A stretch of 64,000 bases of DNA, taken from Mesaphorura yosii (Eukaryota; Arthropoda; Collembola; Poduromorpha; Tullbergiidae). The stretch is from contig WIXG01000021.1 of NCBI GenBank assembly GCA_009869945.1, positions 62,001-126,000 of the forward strand, written 5' to 3'. Position numbers and translations under genes: made by a program. Positions 43,320 to 54,320 of this stretch are shown here, one piece after another (the first letter of the stretch is position 1; each line of letters starts with the position of its first letter). The notes under the pieces were generated by a model. That model was not told where the DNA came from. It saw only the letters and a list, made by a program, of their open reading frames with translations, and searched no databases.

Positions 43320-45009
43320 ATGAAGTCAGTTTTGTCCTTATTTTTACTTACTTTACTGTCGGCGACGGTAGCTTCGTCGAAGATCGTCAAAGACGATGAT
43401 ACTGTGACCATTAATGGTAAATTATCTTATCTTATTTTGACCTTGACCTTGGCTTTGAACTGGCCAAATTAATTAATATTTTCGTTCGTGCGTTCTTCAG
43501 CCTGTTCAAACTGTCGATTCACTCGCCAGGCTCCGGGCGGCGGAATAGCCGTCTTCTATCCGCAAGAGGTCCTCGTCCCGTTGGAAGGCACCGCCTGTGA
43601 CTCGCTGAACAAGCAGCGAGGCAAGTGCTCGAGAGTCGCCGACTGCTACCCGCTCCTCTTCTCTTCTCAGCGCGATGAGCTCACCAGCGGAGGCCTCATT
43701 GACATCTTCAAGCATGGCACGGGAGTCTGCGAGCCGGATTTCATTATCCCCGTCGCTGCCGCCGCCGATGCTCCAGCAGCAACAGGCAGTCGGCACACCA
43801 GAACGATCCACGCCGTCCAAGTTGGCCAAATTCAAGGACACCGACCTCCAGCGGCAGTCCAAATCCAGACGCAGCAGAAACGAGTCAAAATCCCGACGCA
43901 ACAGCAGCAGCAGTCGGTGCCTGAGGAGTTGATTTGCTGCACGTCCGGTCAGTCAAAGTATCCGCTCCCGTTGCCGCAACCGACACCGGCAAACAATATC
44001 GAGAAGTTCGTAGTTGGCGGGCAGCGCGTGAGCTCAATTGCCAAGTATCCATGGATGGCTTCACTCCACGTGCGCGGACGCCATTCGTGTGGAGGTAAAA
44101 AAGCAAAGTAACCCAAATGTGAATTTGCAGTTGACAAGCCCTTTGTAGGAACGCTGATTAATCGGTACACCGTCCTCACGGCCGCCCATTGCGTGAAAGA
44201 CCTGCGCCAGACGGACGTGGCCAACATGCGGATTTATTTGGGGCACCACGACTTGCATGACATCACCAGACCAGGCGCTTTTGAGGTCAGGACCGCGGCG
44301 CAGATAAAATATCATCGCGGATTCAGCATGAGGACTTTGGTGAGTCAATTTCCAATGACAATTTGCCTGTTATCAGCCATCTTCTCAAAATTGTTTGTGT
44401 TATCTTTATTTTCAGCAAGACGACATCGCACTGATCATCCTGGACCGACCAATCGAGAACCATGCGAGAATTTCCCCCGTAACCTACACCGAACTGGGTT
44501 CCAGCGATGGAATGTCGACCGTGTCCGGATGGGGACAGACGAGTGAGTATTTCTGATTCTGACTGGCTCGAAGCCAGAAAAGTGCAACCTGTCCTAAGAA
44601 CTTTACGTTTGCGCTTTGACAGGCTGGACATCGCCAACCTCTCCCGCCCTGCTGGAGGCCACGATGCGCGTTTGGAGCAACGCCGAGTGCCAGACCAAAT
44701 ACATCGGCTTCGTCGCCCCGGTCCAGATCAGCCTGAAGCAAGTATGTGCGGGCTCGCCTGGAATCGACAGCTGCAGAGGCGACAGTGGCGGCCCGCTGCA
44801 TGTTACTCGAGGCGGCGTCATGCAGCAGGTTGGAATTGTGAGCTTCGGCGGCAAATGCGGCGAGTAGTAAGTTAACATTTGATTTGGCAGTTGTCTGTTG
44901 CCAGGCTGGGACTTTAATTGTATTAATTTACGATTTGCTTATCAGCCCTGGAGTTTACACCCGCGTGGCATCGTACCGAGACTGGATCGAGAAGAATCAG
45001 AAGCAGTGA
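43320..45009 (+). CDS. CLIP-domain serine protease, trypsin-like, predicted active
   Basis: Six exons, 43320-43416, 43501-44094, 44149-44339, 44416-44542, 44623-44866 and 44946-45009, give 438 residues. The signal peptide (VLSLFLLTLLSATVAS) leads to VKDDDTVTIN with a phase-1 intron. The CLIP domain has CDSLNKQRGKCSRVADCYPL, GVCEPDF and LICCTS; an Ala/Gln-rich linker follows. The fold begins NIEKFVVGGQ, so cleavage before VVGG would follow Phe, not Arg/Lys. Catalytic residues are intact: VLTAAHC, DDIALIIL and CRGDSGGPL, with Asp at the base of the S1 pocket (DSCRGDSGG), indicating trypsin-like preference. It ends YPGVYTRVASYRDWIEKNQ. A secreted zymogen acting in an extracellular cascade is inferred from the family. 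AATAAA at 45208-45213. Confidence 0.92.
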
Positions 45010-47045
45010 GTGAAAAGTAGCAGTGCAGCGTTGGACTGAGAACACTGACGGAAAAGGAAAGGAATTGTCGCCCGGAAAGCAGAAATGATTTAATTATCCT
45101 GGTCCAAACTTAACTGTGTTGATAATTGGCTAGTTAATTGGTAGTTTTGACTACTTTGACTACTGACTTGCATTTAAATTCAAGTAGTGCTAAATTTTAG
45201 ACTTGTGAATAAAATACAGGATTTGGTATTTTAAGCATTGCTGGACGGTTTCATGTGCGTGGACGCCACTTATGCGGTGGTTATGCGGCTTATGCGCAGT
45301 AACGGCAAACGTGGTTGCAGGTTGGCCAGTGTCATTGATAAATCGACCTAAGACGTATTCCAGTGCAATCCGCGTACTCGCGCAGCATTGAACTAGAAAG
45401 AGACTGGACCGAAATCGAAATGGAAAAAGCAATAAACTAGATAAACAATAAATAGAGCTGAAAAGTGATGGAATGCAGTCCAGAACTGAATGAAGTCAGA
45501 AATGCATACTGGATACTGAATACGTAAAAGTAGAGAGTGCTTTAAGAATTTAATTACCCTGTTCCAACAAAATAAATAACAATTAGCAATGCAATTGGCA
45601 ATTAAATTAAAACTAGTTTGTTGTGTTAATTGGGCTGCTTACGCAGTTGTCTACTTGTAATAAACTTACGTACTTCAGCCGTACAGGTTTATTCTTCGAA
45701 GAGTTCTGGCGGCACTGCTTCTGACTATTTTGAGAGTCCAATGGCTCCTTCGCCTGTTCGCCTGTCAAAGAGATCAGAACCCCTGGATTAATGTACCGTC
45801 GCGTCGTCGATTAACAAAGGAGTCATCGATCACGTCAATCAAATGCCAGTCGGAATGACTCGTACGATCCATCTTTACATTTTACCTGGAATTCACACTA
45901 TCGCAATCATGCGGACGAGCCGTCGAATGAGATCAGCCTCTTCTCCTTTCTCGTCAGACACCACCTGGAGTGCAAAATCTCAAGACGAAGACTGAAGACA
46001 CGACAGAAAGATGGACAAAATGGACCACACCCAATTAAATGCATTTCGCATTTGCAATTTACTTAACCAGTTTTTTTGCTTATCGCGTCTTTATTGTTTA
46101 TTTACGGTTCGGCAGTAACTTACGACTTACGTACATAAGTTGTCGGCGTTTTTGCACGTTTGTAATTTGCACGTCCTTTTTTGCGCATTGCAAATTCATG
46201 CATGCATGGGTTTACTGGCGGCTTCATTAGTGCGGCCTGGACTGGACAGGTACTTAACGACACAAAAGACTTGATTGATTCCAAAAGGATTTTAATTGAT
46301 GATGATAAACTGCTCTAATTCAATTGCAGCCCATCTTTACTGCGCTAAAGTTCAGGCAGGAGTCTGTACAAAAAAGTTGAATGAAATTCACAAAAAGCAA
46401 CAGCAACAGCATACATAGCTATTAATAATACAATATAATACAACAATACTCATAATAATATTCTAATCAGACTCACCGATCGATCGCAATCAGCGCACCG
46501 CCCGCCGGAGTGCAGAAGACGTGCCGTACAAGTACAAGATGATGAGTCAATTCGCAATATTGCCAATTCAAATTCGCAGTAGTATTCTTCTTATTGTATC
46601 GTAAGTTGTAACAACCTTGTTTTGGGTCATTCAACTAAATAGACCGATCGACTGATGGATTTTTGCATTCGCATTCGCACCGGCACACGCAGGCGAGGAA
46701 TTAACAAAAGATCTTAATATATGTATGTGTATCGAAGATCACTGCATTCTGCAGATTCGTAAGTACGGAGACGAGACGAAAAGAGATCGAGATCAAAAGT
46801 CTACAGTCTACATAAACACAAAACAAAAGCAAATCACTCGCAATTCGCAATTCTCGGACCGAAAAGTACTCTCTTTTGTTCGTGCTGTTCTTCAGCATTC
46901 ATCTTTCGTTTCGTGACTGTGTTTTCGTGATTGCTGATTGTGACTGGAAGAGTTTAGTTGAAGATTCGGTGCTGGCGTGGCAAGACTGGACGGACATTGG
47001 ACCACTTTGACTTCGCTTGTGATTGTGATCGTACATTGTGCCAAA
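45010..47045. other. Intergenic DNA, no gene seen
   Basis: 2 kb, AT-rich. AATAAA at 45208 ends the upstream gene. Near 46,540-46,590 and 46,830-46,860 words such as TTCGCAA recur. No coding exon is found. Confidence 0.55.
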
Positions 47046-49401
47046 ATGAAGCTAGTTACAAAACTCTTACTCTGCACGGTCGTGACTCTGGCCACTTTTT
47101 GCACCGGCGAGCTGTGGGAGGACGCAAACGAGATTGAAGGAGATGAAGATACGATTGTTGTGCAAGGTAAGGATAATGAAGCCACGCGTTTTTGCATGCT
47201 TTGCTAATTTCTCTGCAATCTCTGCCTTTTCTTGTGCATGCAGCTTTCTCGGAGACTGACAATGTCTATAATGGCCACTCGCGGAGTCGGATCAAACGTC
47301 AAGCTCACAACATTTTCGATGGATTCCCTGGCGGCTCCTTGCTAGGCGGTGGAATGTTCCAACAGCAGAGACCGCTCCAACAGCAGCAGCAAATTGGTGG
47401 AAGCAATTTCGGCTTTGGTCAATTTCCGAGCTTGCCTGGATTCGGAGGAGGCTTCCCGAGCTTACCAGGTTTTGGCGGGTTTCAGCTGCCTGGATTTGGC
47501 GGTGGTTCAATTCAGAATCATCTTCAGCAGCAGCAGCAACAACACTTGCAAATTCCTGGGTTTCCCACTACGACGCACGCGCCTGTCAAACCAGTTCAAC
47601 CCGGTGGCGGAGGCGGCGAGTCGCAGCCATGCTATACGAATACCGGTGAAGAAGGAGAGTGCAGCCAGTTCCAGAAATGCTATCCACTGTTGTTTTCATC
47701 ACCGGAAGCTGAGAGTGTGAATCCTGGCCTTGCGTACTCGCTGAGGAGCACCGCCGGAGTTTGTTCATCGGGCCCGATCAGCAATGAACTCTACAGAATG
47801 GCTGATCAGTGTAAGTTCCCGTCCAAAATCTCTCGACGGTCCTATCTACCCTTTGTAATACTACACACTTTTCCTCAGTTTCAACGCGTCAAAGCAAAAT
47901 CTGCTGCGCCAAACCTGGTTCGCATGTCCCCGGGTCCAAATTCCCGAAACTCACCACACCTGCGCCAATGCCAACCGCTCCGACTCACCCCACTACGACT
48001 ACGACCATCAAGCCACCTTATCACCAGCAATTTACTCAGCGCACGACTCCTCGCCCGATGTGGCCGCCATCTCCAATTGGCATTGGCGGTGCCCCCTGGC
48101 AGCAGCAGCAGCCACAGCAGCCAACCGCTGTGACTCAGGCCCCATTCAATCAGCACGGCAAGCAGCAAAATTGTGCAGGATTCTACATCATTGGCGGAGT
48201 TCCGGTTTCTGGAAGGACGTACCCGTGGATTGTAAGAACTCAATTTTAATGCCGGAGCTGGAATGAATCGCGATTCAAGCATTCGCGAATTTATCTGCGT
48301 TGTTTTGTCGTAGGCATCCGTTAAAGATGGACTCTCTAACCGACACGTTTGTGGAGGCTCCCTCGTCAGCGGCCGGTCCGTTTTAACTGCAGCTCACTGC
48401 GTGAAACAGTAAGTTTCCGGCGACGGACTGTGTATTACCAACTAAAGTGTGTAATTTCTTGAGATATGTTTCAGTACAATATTTCATGACTTTCAGACTC
48501 GGCCCTCAGCAAATCGCAAATTTGCGGGTTTATCTTGGAGTTAACGACATTACTGGCTCGTACAATAGCAATTGTGTGGTTGTCCGAAAGGTCAAGAATA
48601 TTCGTTATCACCGCGGGTTTTCCATGAGGACTTTGGTACGCCAATTTTGATGTGACTTACTCTATTAAGTTTGAGTTACGCCCGTGATTACTATTTTGCC
48701 TTGCCTTCCTTTCGCTTTCGTGTATCCAGCATGACGATATCGCGATGCTCACGCTGGAATCGTCCGTCCCCATCGGAGGAAATATCCAGACCGTCTCGCT
48801 ATCGTCGAGCCGTGTGGGTGACGCGGGTCAGGCTCAAGTTGCCGGCTGGGGAGGAGTTTACTTGGGTAAGCGTCCATCAGGCCAACAACGCCAGAATGGC
48901 AAGAAATCTGTTGTAGTGTCCGTGTCTGACTATAATGGTTTCTACTTAATTTATTAAAGGTGGAGCGCCCGTCGGGCAACTGCGCCACGTAACTCTGGAC
49001 ATTGTCAACAATAACGTCTGTGCCGCACGGTACGTCGGAAGTGCACCGGCTGGCGTTACCCAAAACATGATGTGTGCCGGAGGCGGCGGACGCGACGCGT
49101 GTCTTGTAAGTTCCCGCACTTTTTTTAATTGTCAGCATTGTTTTTATAGCTGTGCGTGGTGTCTCTTTTGTAAAAAGGGTGACAGCGGTGGGCCACTTCA
49201 TATAGGCGGACAGCAAGTTGGAATCGTCAGCTTTGGGACCGGATGTGGGACGCTGTAAGCCAAGCATTTTTTTAATTGGCACCAGAATTAAAAATGAGTT
49301 AATTATTATTTGAATTGCCCGGATTTTACTTTTACAGGCCCGGCGTGTACACGAGAGTCGCGTCTTACTTGCCTTGGATTCAGAAAAACATGGCAAACTA
49401 A
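47046..49401 (+). CDS. CLIP-domain serine protease, trypsin-like, predicted active
   Basis: Nine exons: 47046-47166, 47244-47810, 47879-48231, 48314-48408, 48497-48635, 48730-48865, 48960-49105, 49178-49254, 49338-49401. 565 residues. The signal peptide (LVTKLLLCTVVTLATFCTG) leads to EGDEDTIVVQ with a phase-1 intron. Next come a Gly/Phe-rich repeat region (short repeats of the type P-[GS]-F-G-G with SLPGFGGG units) with Gln runs, and then the CLIP domain (CYTNTGEEGECSQFQKCYPL, GVCSSG, KICCAK). A Thr/Pro/Gln linker follows. The fold starts GFYIIGGVPVSG, so activation would follow Tyr. Triad intact: VLTAAHC, DDIAMLTL and CLGDSGGPL, with Asp at the S1 base (RDACLGDSGG). It ends PGVYTRVASYLPWIQKN. 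AATAAA at 49603-49608. Confidence 0.92.
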
Positions 49402-50382
49402 TCAACTAATCCTTCATGCTTGAAAACTTTTTATTGTTGACTTGATACTATGCTAATGCTGTACAATTTATCCTTCCGTCCATGTCTTGTCTGTTGTATT
49501 ACTGCACGGCACGGCACGACATGGTCGATGCGATTGTTGCTGTTGCAAGTGTTAAGCTTAACCCAATCCTGTAATTGAATTAGTAGGTACCAGACACCAG
49601 GAAATAAATGCCCGGCAATTAAATAATTGCAGCACCAAAACGTGATTCGGGATTCGTGATTGAGTTGGCCGGCCGAGCCGACCATCTGCGCATTGCGATT
49701 TGCGAATTTGCGCACTACCATCACATTTTCGCACATGCAAAATTGCGAGCAAGTACGAATACGAAATATGATGCTAGGGCTAGGTCATTCATCTTTTGTG
49801 CCGTGCCGTGCTGCGCTGCTCGGATGAGTAATGCGGGTTGTTTATGGATGACAGATTAATAATTTTCGATTCAATTGTTGTTGTGTTGCAAGAAAGAATG
49901 AAACACGTTCCGGCTTAATAACTTAATGATATAATCTCAGTCGCGGTCGCGTAACAATGAAAAACACAATCGGAATCTGCTCCTGGCCTGCGTCTGCGCT
50001 TATTTTGCATTCTGCATCTGCATGACCATCTGTATCTCATTTTCTTCGACGACTGCATCTTCACTATAATTATATTATAATACAAAAGATCACATCACAA
50101 ATGGCAAATCAAAGATGAATGAATATTGGGCCGCGGTCGCGTATTGATGAGCCACGAGCGCCTTCCTTTTGTGCTTGTATTATTCGCAGCGAGTTCATCA
50201 CGTCGTCCGTCGTCGCCGCACTGCGACGAAATTCGCAATATCGCAAGCTGCAATCGTCAATTGCGAATTTACATCTTTCTTTCGGGTATCATTCTCAAGT
50301 TCAACAGAGTACAGGTGCGTGCAGTGAATTTATTCAGCGCAGTGACAGCAAAAAAGAAAAGAAATAGGATCAAATCGAGAAA
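49402..50382. other. Intergenic DNA, no gene seen
   Basis: About 1 kb. AATAAA at 49603-49608 belongs to the upstream gene. A stretch near 49,690-49,740 repeats GCGA/TTTGCGAA-type words, and GTGCCGTGCC occurs near 49,799. No coding exon. Confidence 0.5.
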
Positions 50383-52922
50383 ATGTGGTCGGTCAAGAAT
50401 TTTTGTGACAGTCGCTCGCTCTTGCTCCTTTTTCTGTTGTTGACATTGTCAAGGCTGCCGAGTCCGTGCAGCTGCAGAGCTGCAGGGAGCGGATTGGAAT
50501 GGTACACAGACGATTCGGTCATCATTGAACGTAAGCACTAAGCACGACTTAATTAACAGCAACGTTGACTTTCCCAGACTTGTTCACTAGCTTCGCTCGT
50601 TTTTGTCCATGCATCTAAAGCTCTTCACGACGAATACGAAGACGGCCTTCCAGCAGCAGCCCCGGAAGCCCGGCCCGGGTCTTCTCACGATGGACTCCGA
50701 CCATCAGGAGCAGGAGCAACGAGGCAGCTTTCCCACTACCCAATCATGTGGCCCCCGCGACATGTACCACCGACCCAGCACGAGCACGCCAAATCCAAGT
50801 CCCGGCACATGGCCAACAGGCAGCCAATGCCTCCGCCTCCGCCCCAGCGATTTCCTTCACAGACTGCTGTCGGCGGTGGCAGCGGCGGAAACATATTTGG
50901 GAGCTGCCTCACGTTGCGGGGCGAAGTCGGATTCTGCGCCACGCTCCGCCAGTGCTTCCCGGCGCTCTACACGTACACGAGCACGGGTACAGGTGACGGG
51001 CATAGGGACAGCACGCTGCCGTCGTCGATGTCGATAAAGGCCACCATTCACAATCCCGAACTCGCCGACGTCCTCCGTTCCATTTCGGGTAGCTGCAAGA
51101 CTCCAACGACCGAAAGTGAATTCTATTTCAAAACAGGTAAGCTAAGACAAAGAAAAAGGTTGACGGTCTTGTTCCGTACTAAAAACGGGGACTTTCTGCT
51201 CAGATGCGGAGTTGCTCCGACAGAATGTGATTTGTTGTGCCACGCAAGACTCGAGCCAACCGAGCGTGGTCAGCGTGTCACGACCACAAGAAACAACAAC
51301 GACGACGACGATGCAGCTGCAGTCGCAACCGGCATCCGTCCTCAAATATCCGAATCGGCCCAAAATTCCAATTGGATTCGGTGGACACCGTCCGCCTGGG
51401 GCGGTTTTGCGCCCACTGCCCGTAACCGTGGCACCAACGCCAGAGTTTGTGTCGATGCCGAAACCGTCGCCCGCGCCTGTGCCAGACGGGAAGGAGACGG
51501 CCACGGAAGAATATTTGGTCGAATCCAGTTGTGGCGTGCCAAAAATCGTTGGAGGGTACACAAATGCAGAAGAAACAAATAAAACTGCTTAAGATTGTTA
51601 AATCCCCTCTTCTCGTCGTTTCTGAACAGGAACGAGACTCACCAAGGAAAATTCCCGTGGATGGTGGCCATTCTGAACGGTCAGAAGCAGATTTGTGGGG
51701 GAAGCCTGATTGATAACAAATACGTATGCTTATAACCAAATTGTATCTGTACTTGCTAATGCGTTTGAAGAACTTTGCAAAATAATGCTACTGGCTTGGC
51801 TTTGATGTCAGGTTCTGACGGCAGCACACTGCGTGGCTCACATGCGGCCGCACGACCTTGCCCGAGTCCGGATCTTGCTCGGAGCCCACAATGTGATTAA
51901 AGTCAATCAAGGCGCAGTGGTCAAGAAGATTGTCAAGTTGATGCGGCATCGAGGATTCAGCCACAAGACACTTGTGAGTCCTGACGATGTCAATTAAGCA
52001 AACGCTGAAGTATTTTTCACTCAATTCGACTTCTGCCCGTGTTTTCTTCACAGCACAACGACATCGCGCTGCTGAAACTGGACTCCCCGGTCCAGTTCTC
52101 TACGAGAATCAGCCCGATTTGCCTGGATAGGCCAGAGCACCAACGGTACGAGAACAGCCAAGCCATTATTGCAGGTACGCCACGCGTGTGATTAGAATTT
52201 CTAACTTCAATGGCAACTTGACGTCTACTGCTTTGAATTAACATTTTAAAGATGTTTCTATTGGTTTCAGGCTGGGGCAGCGTCAGCGAATTTGGAGCAC
52301 AGCCGCCGACATTGCACGAGGTTACAATTGACATCTGGACAAATGCTCGATGCAAGGCAAAATATGGTCACCTCGCTCCAGGTAACTTCCTACAGCAAAG
52401 TGTATTATCAACCTGACAGTGGGTTTATCTATTTGAGTATTTCTAAACTATTTCAGGTGGGATCATGGACCACATGATGTAAGATTGCATTCGTGACCAT
52501 TTTGATCCACTGCAAATTAATTAATTCGGATTTGTACTTGTTTTGTTTGATTGAATTTTGTTTTTGATAAGGTGTGCTGGCTCTCCTGATCGCGACGCTT
52601 GCAGGGTAAGTAAGCAAATTGTTGCTCATTAACAAACAAAACGAAGATTTATTCAATTCGTTGGTTCATTCAATTTATTGCAGGGTGACAGCGGAGGCCC
52701 CCTGATGAGCTTCGACGGAGCAAAGTACACGCAAATTGGGCTCGTGTCGTGGGGAATTGGTCAGTCCACGCTTTCTCTGTGCTGTGCTTAAAGAATTCTG
52801 GGCGTGGTCCCGTAGTTCGATTTAATTTTACTCATGATTTTTCAGGCTGTGGACGATTTCCAGGTGTTTACTCACGAGTCGCCCATTTCAGAGACTGGAT
52901 TGATAAACAACGTGAATTGTAG
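50383..52922 (+). CDS. CLIP-domain serine protease, trypsin-like, predicted active
   Basis: Eleven exons: 50383-50530, 50621-51136, 51204-51555, 51630-51723, 51812-51973, 52054-52174, 52271-52381, 52457-52478, 52572-52605, 52684-52759, 52846-52922. All are in phase, 570 residues. The signal peptide (SLLLLFLLLTLSRLPSPCSC) leads to WYTDDSVIIE with a phase-1 intron. A Pro/His/Ala-rich region precedes the CLIP domain (CLTLRGEVGFCATLRQCFPA, GSCKTPT, VICCAT). A long linker leads to CGVPKIVGGN, the only fully canonical activation site (Lys then IVGG) in the cluster. Triad intact: VLTAAHC, NDIALLKL and CRGDSGGPL, with Asp at the S1 base (RDACRGDSGG). It ends PGVYSRVAHFRDWIDKQ. Two exons are very small (22 and 34 nt) and are easily missed by gene finders. 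Confidence 0.92.
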
Positions 52923-54320
52923 ACTGTAGACAATGAATTTAGTTAGCCAAGTTATGATCTGAGACATTTTATTGTTTATTTATTGAGCATAGCGTAAAGC
53001 ATAGCTTGTCGGACGACTGATTTGGTTTGAATGTGAAATGATGACAAGTAAAACGTAGTAAGCACTCTGACTTGCATTGCAATTAAATTGATCTTGACCT
53101 CTTCTAATTGTTGGTGAAACGCGAAACGCAACGAAAGCAGAGCTCAACCCAAAATAAGTTGTCTCATAAAATTCAAATTCGCAAATGTGGCACAACCGAA
53201 TGCCATTAAACACCTTGTCTACTGATTAACGACTGTCTAAATTCTGTTGCCAGTTCGAGTACGAATTTCACGATGTCGCGGCGCGGCGGCCCGGCGGGGC
53301 CGCAGACAACAAATCTTGCCAAACTTCACACGAAATTCGCACAGCCAGTCACTCGATCTTGCTCTTGCTCTTATTATCTTAATTGAACCGCATTTCACCA
53401 GATTTCAATGTGTGTTGGCACCACAAAAGAATTTGCCACTTACGATGTCTCGCCGTGGCTAAGAGTATAATTGCGATTGCGCGTATCGCATTATTTTCGC
53501 ACTGGTCTGGCGGGCCGATCGTGATCTTGTTACTTCACATTCGCATTTACAGTTGTGATACGCACGCACTACCAAGACAAGACTTTTCACTGCACTTTTT
53601 CAATAACGGGTTCCCAACAAGATTAATTTTATTACTGCTACGTCGTCGTCGGTCGTCGGCGAATCAATTCGCAAATCACAATCGCGATTCGCGAAGATTT
53701 ATTGCACTGGCAATTGAAAATGAGTACGATGAGCGATAACTGCACCGTGATGATGACCAGCAGAATAAAAACAAAGTCACAGTCCCTGTGAAGCCTAAAC
53801 TCGCAAAAAATTGGCAATTTACTGGTTCCCCGACCATTCATTAGGTCGTTCACACAGTAATTTCGCGCAATGAATGATGAATAGTCACTTGCACTTCTTT
53901 CTTCTGTCTTCACTAAGCTTTTGCGTCTTTGCGTTTGTCACGTACATAAACAGGGAAATGAATTTTTGCACGAAAGAACGAAAGAAGATAAGACTGTCAA
54001 CAACAGTTGGAGCCTTAAATCCACCGAAACTGGTCTAATAAAAACATTGTTGTTTTATTGTTTCTTGCTTGCAGGAAAAAAGGAAAATCTAACTGTAGAC
54101 TCGATCATCTACGAGCTCTCCTTTTGATTCGCAATTTTCTGTGGCAGTGTTGCGGAATTCGTGGACGAGACACCATCAAAGTACGAATTTTGTCTCGAAA
54201 CGAACCGGCATTGACACTTAACCAACTAAGCTGAGATTTGGGTCTCAAGCTTCATTTTTCAAAAACAGAGCAGTTAAATTCGTTCTTCATTTGGCTTGCT
54301 ACACTTCTCCGTGCTTTAAA
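52923..54320. other. Intergenic DNA, no gene seen
   Basis: 1.4 kb, with clusters of TTCGCAA-type words near 53,660-53,700. No coding exon. A 68-codon open frame at 53921 is judged chance. Confidence 0.5.
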
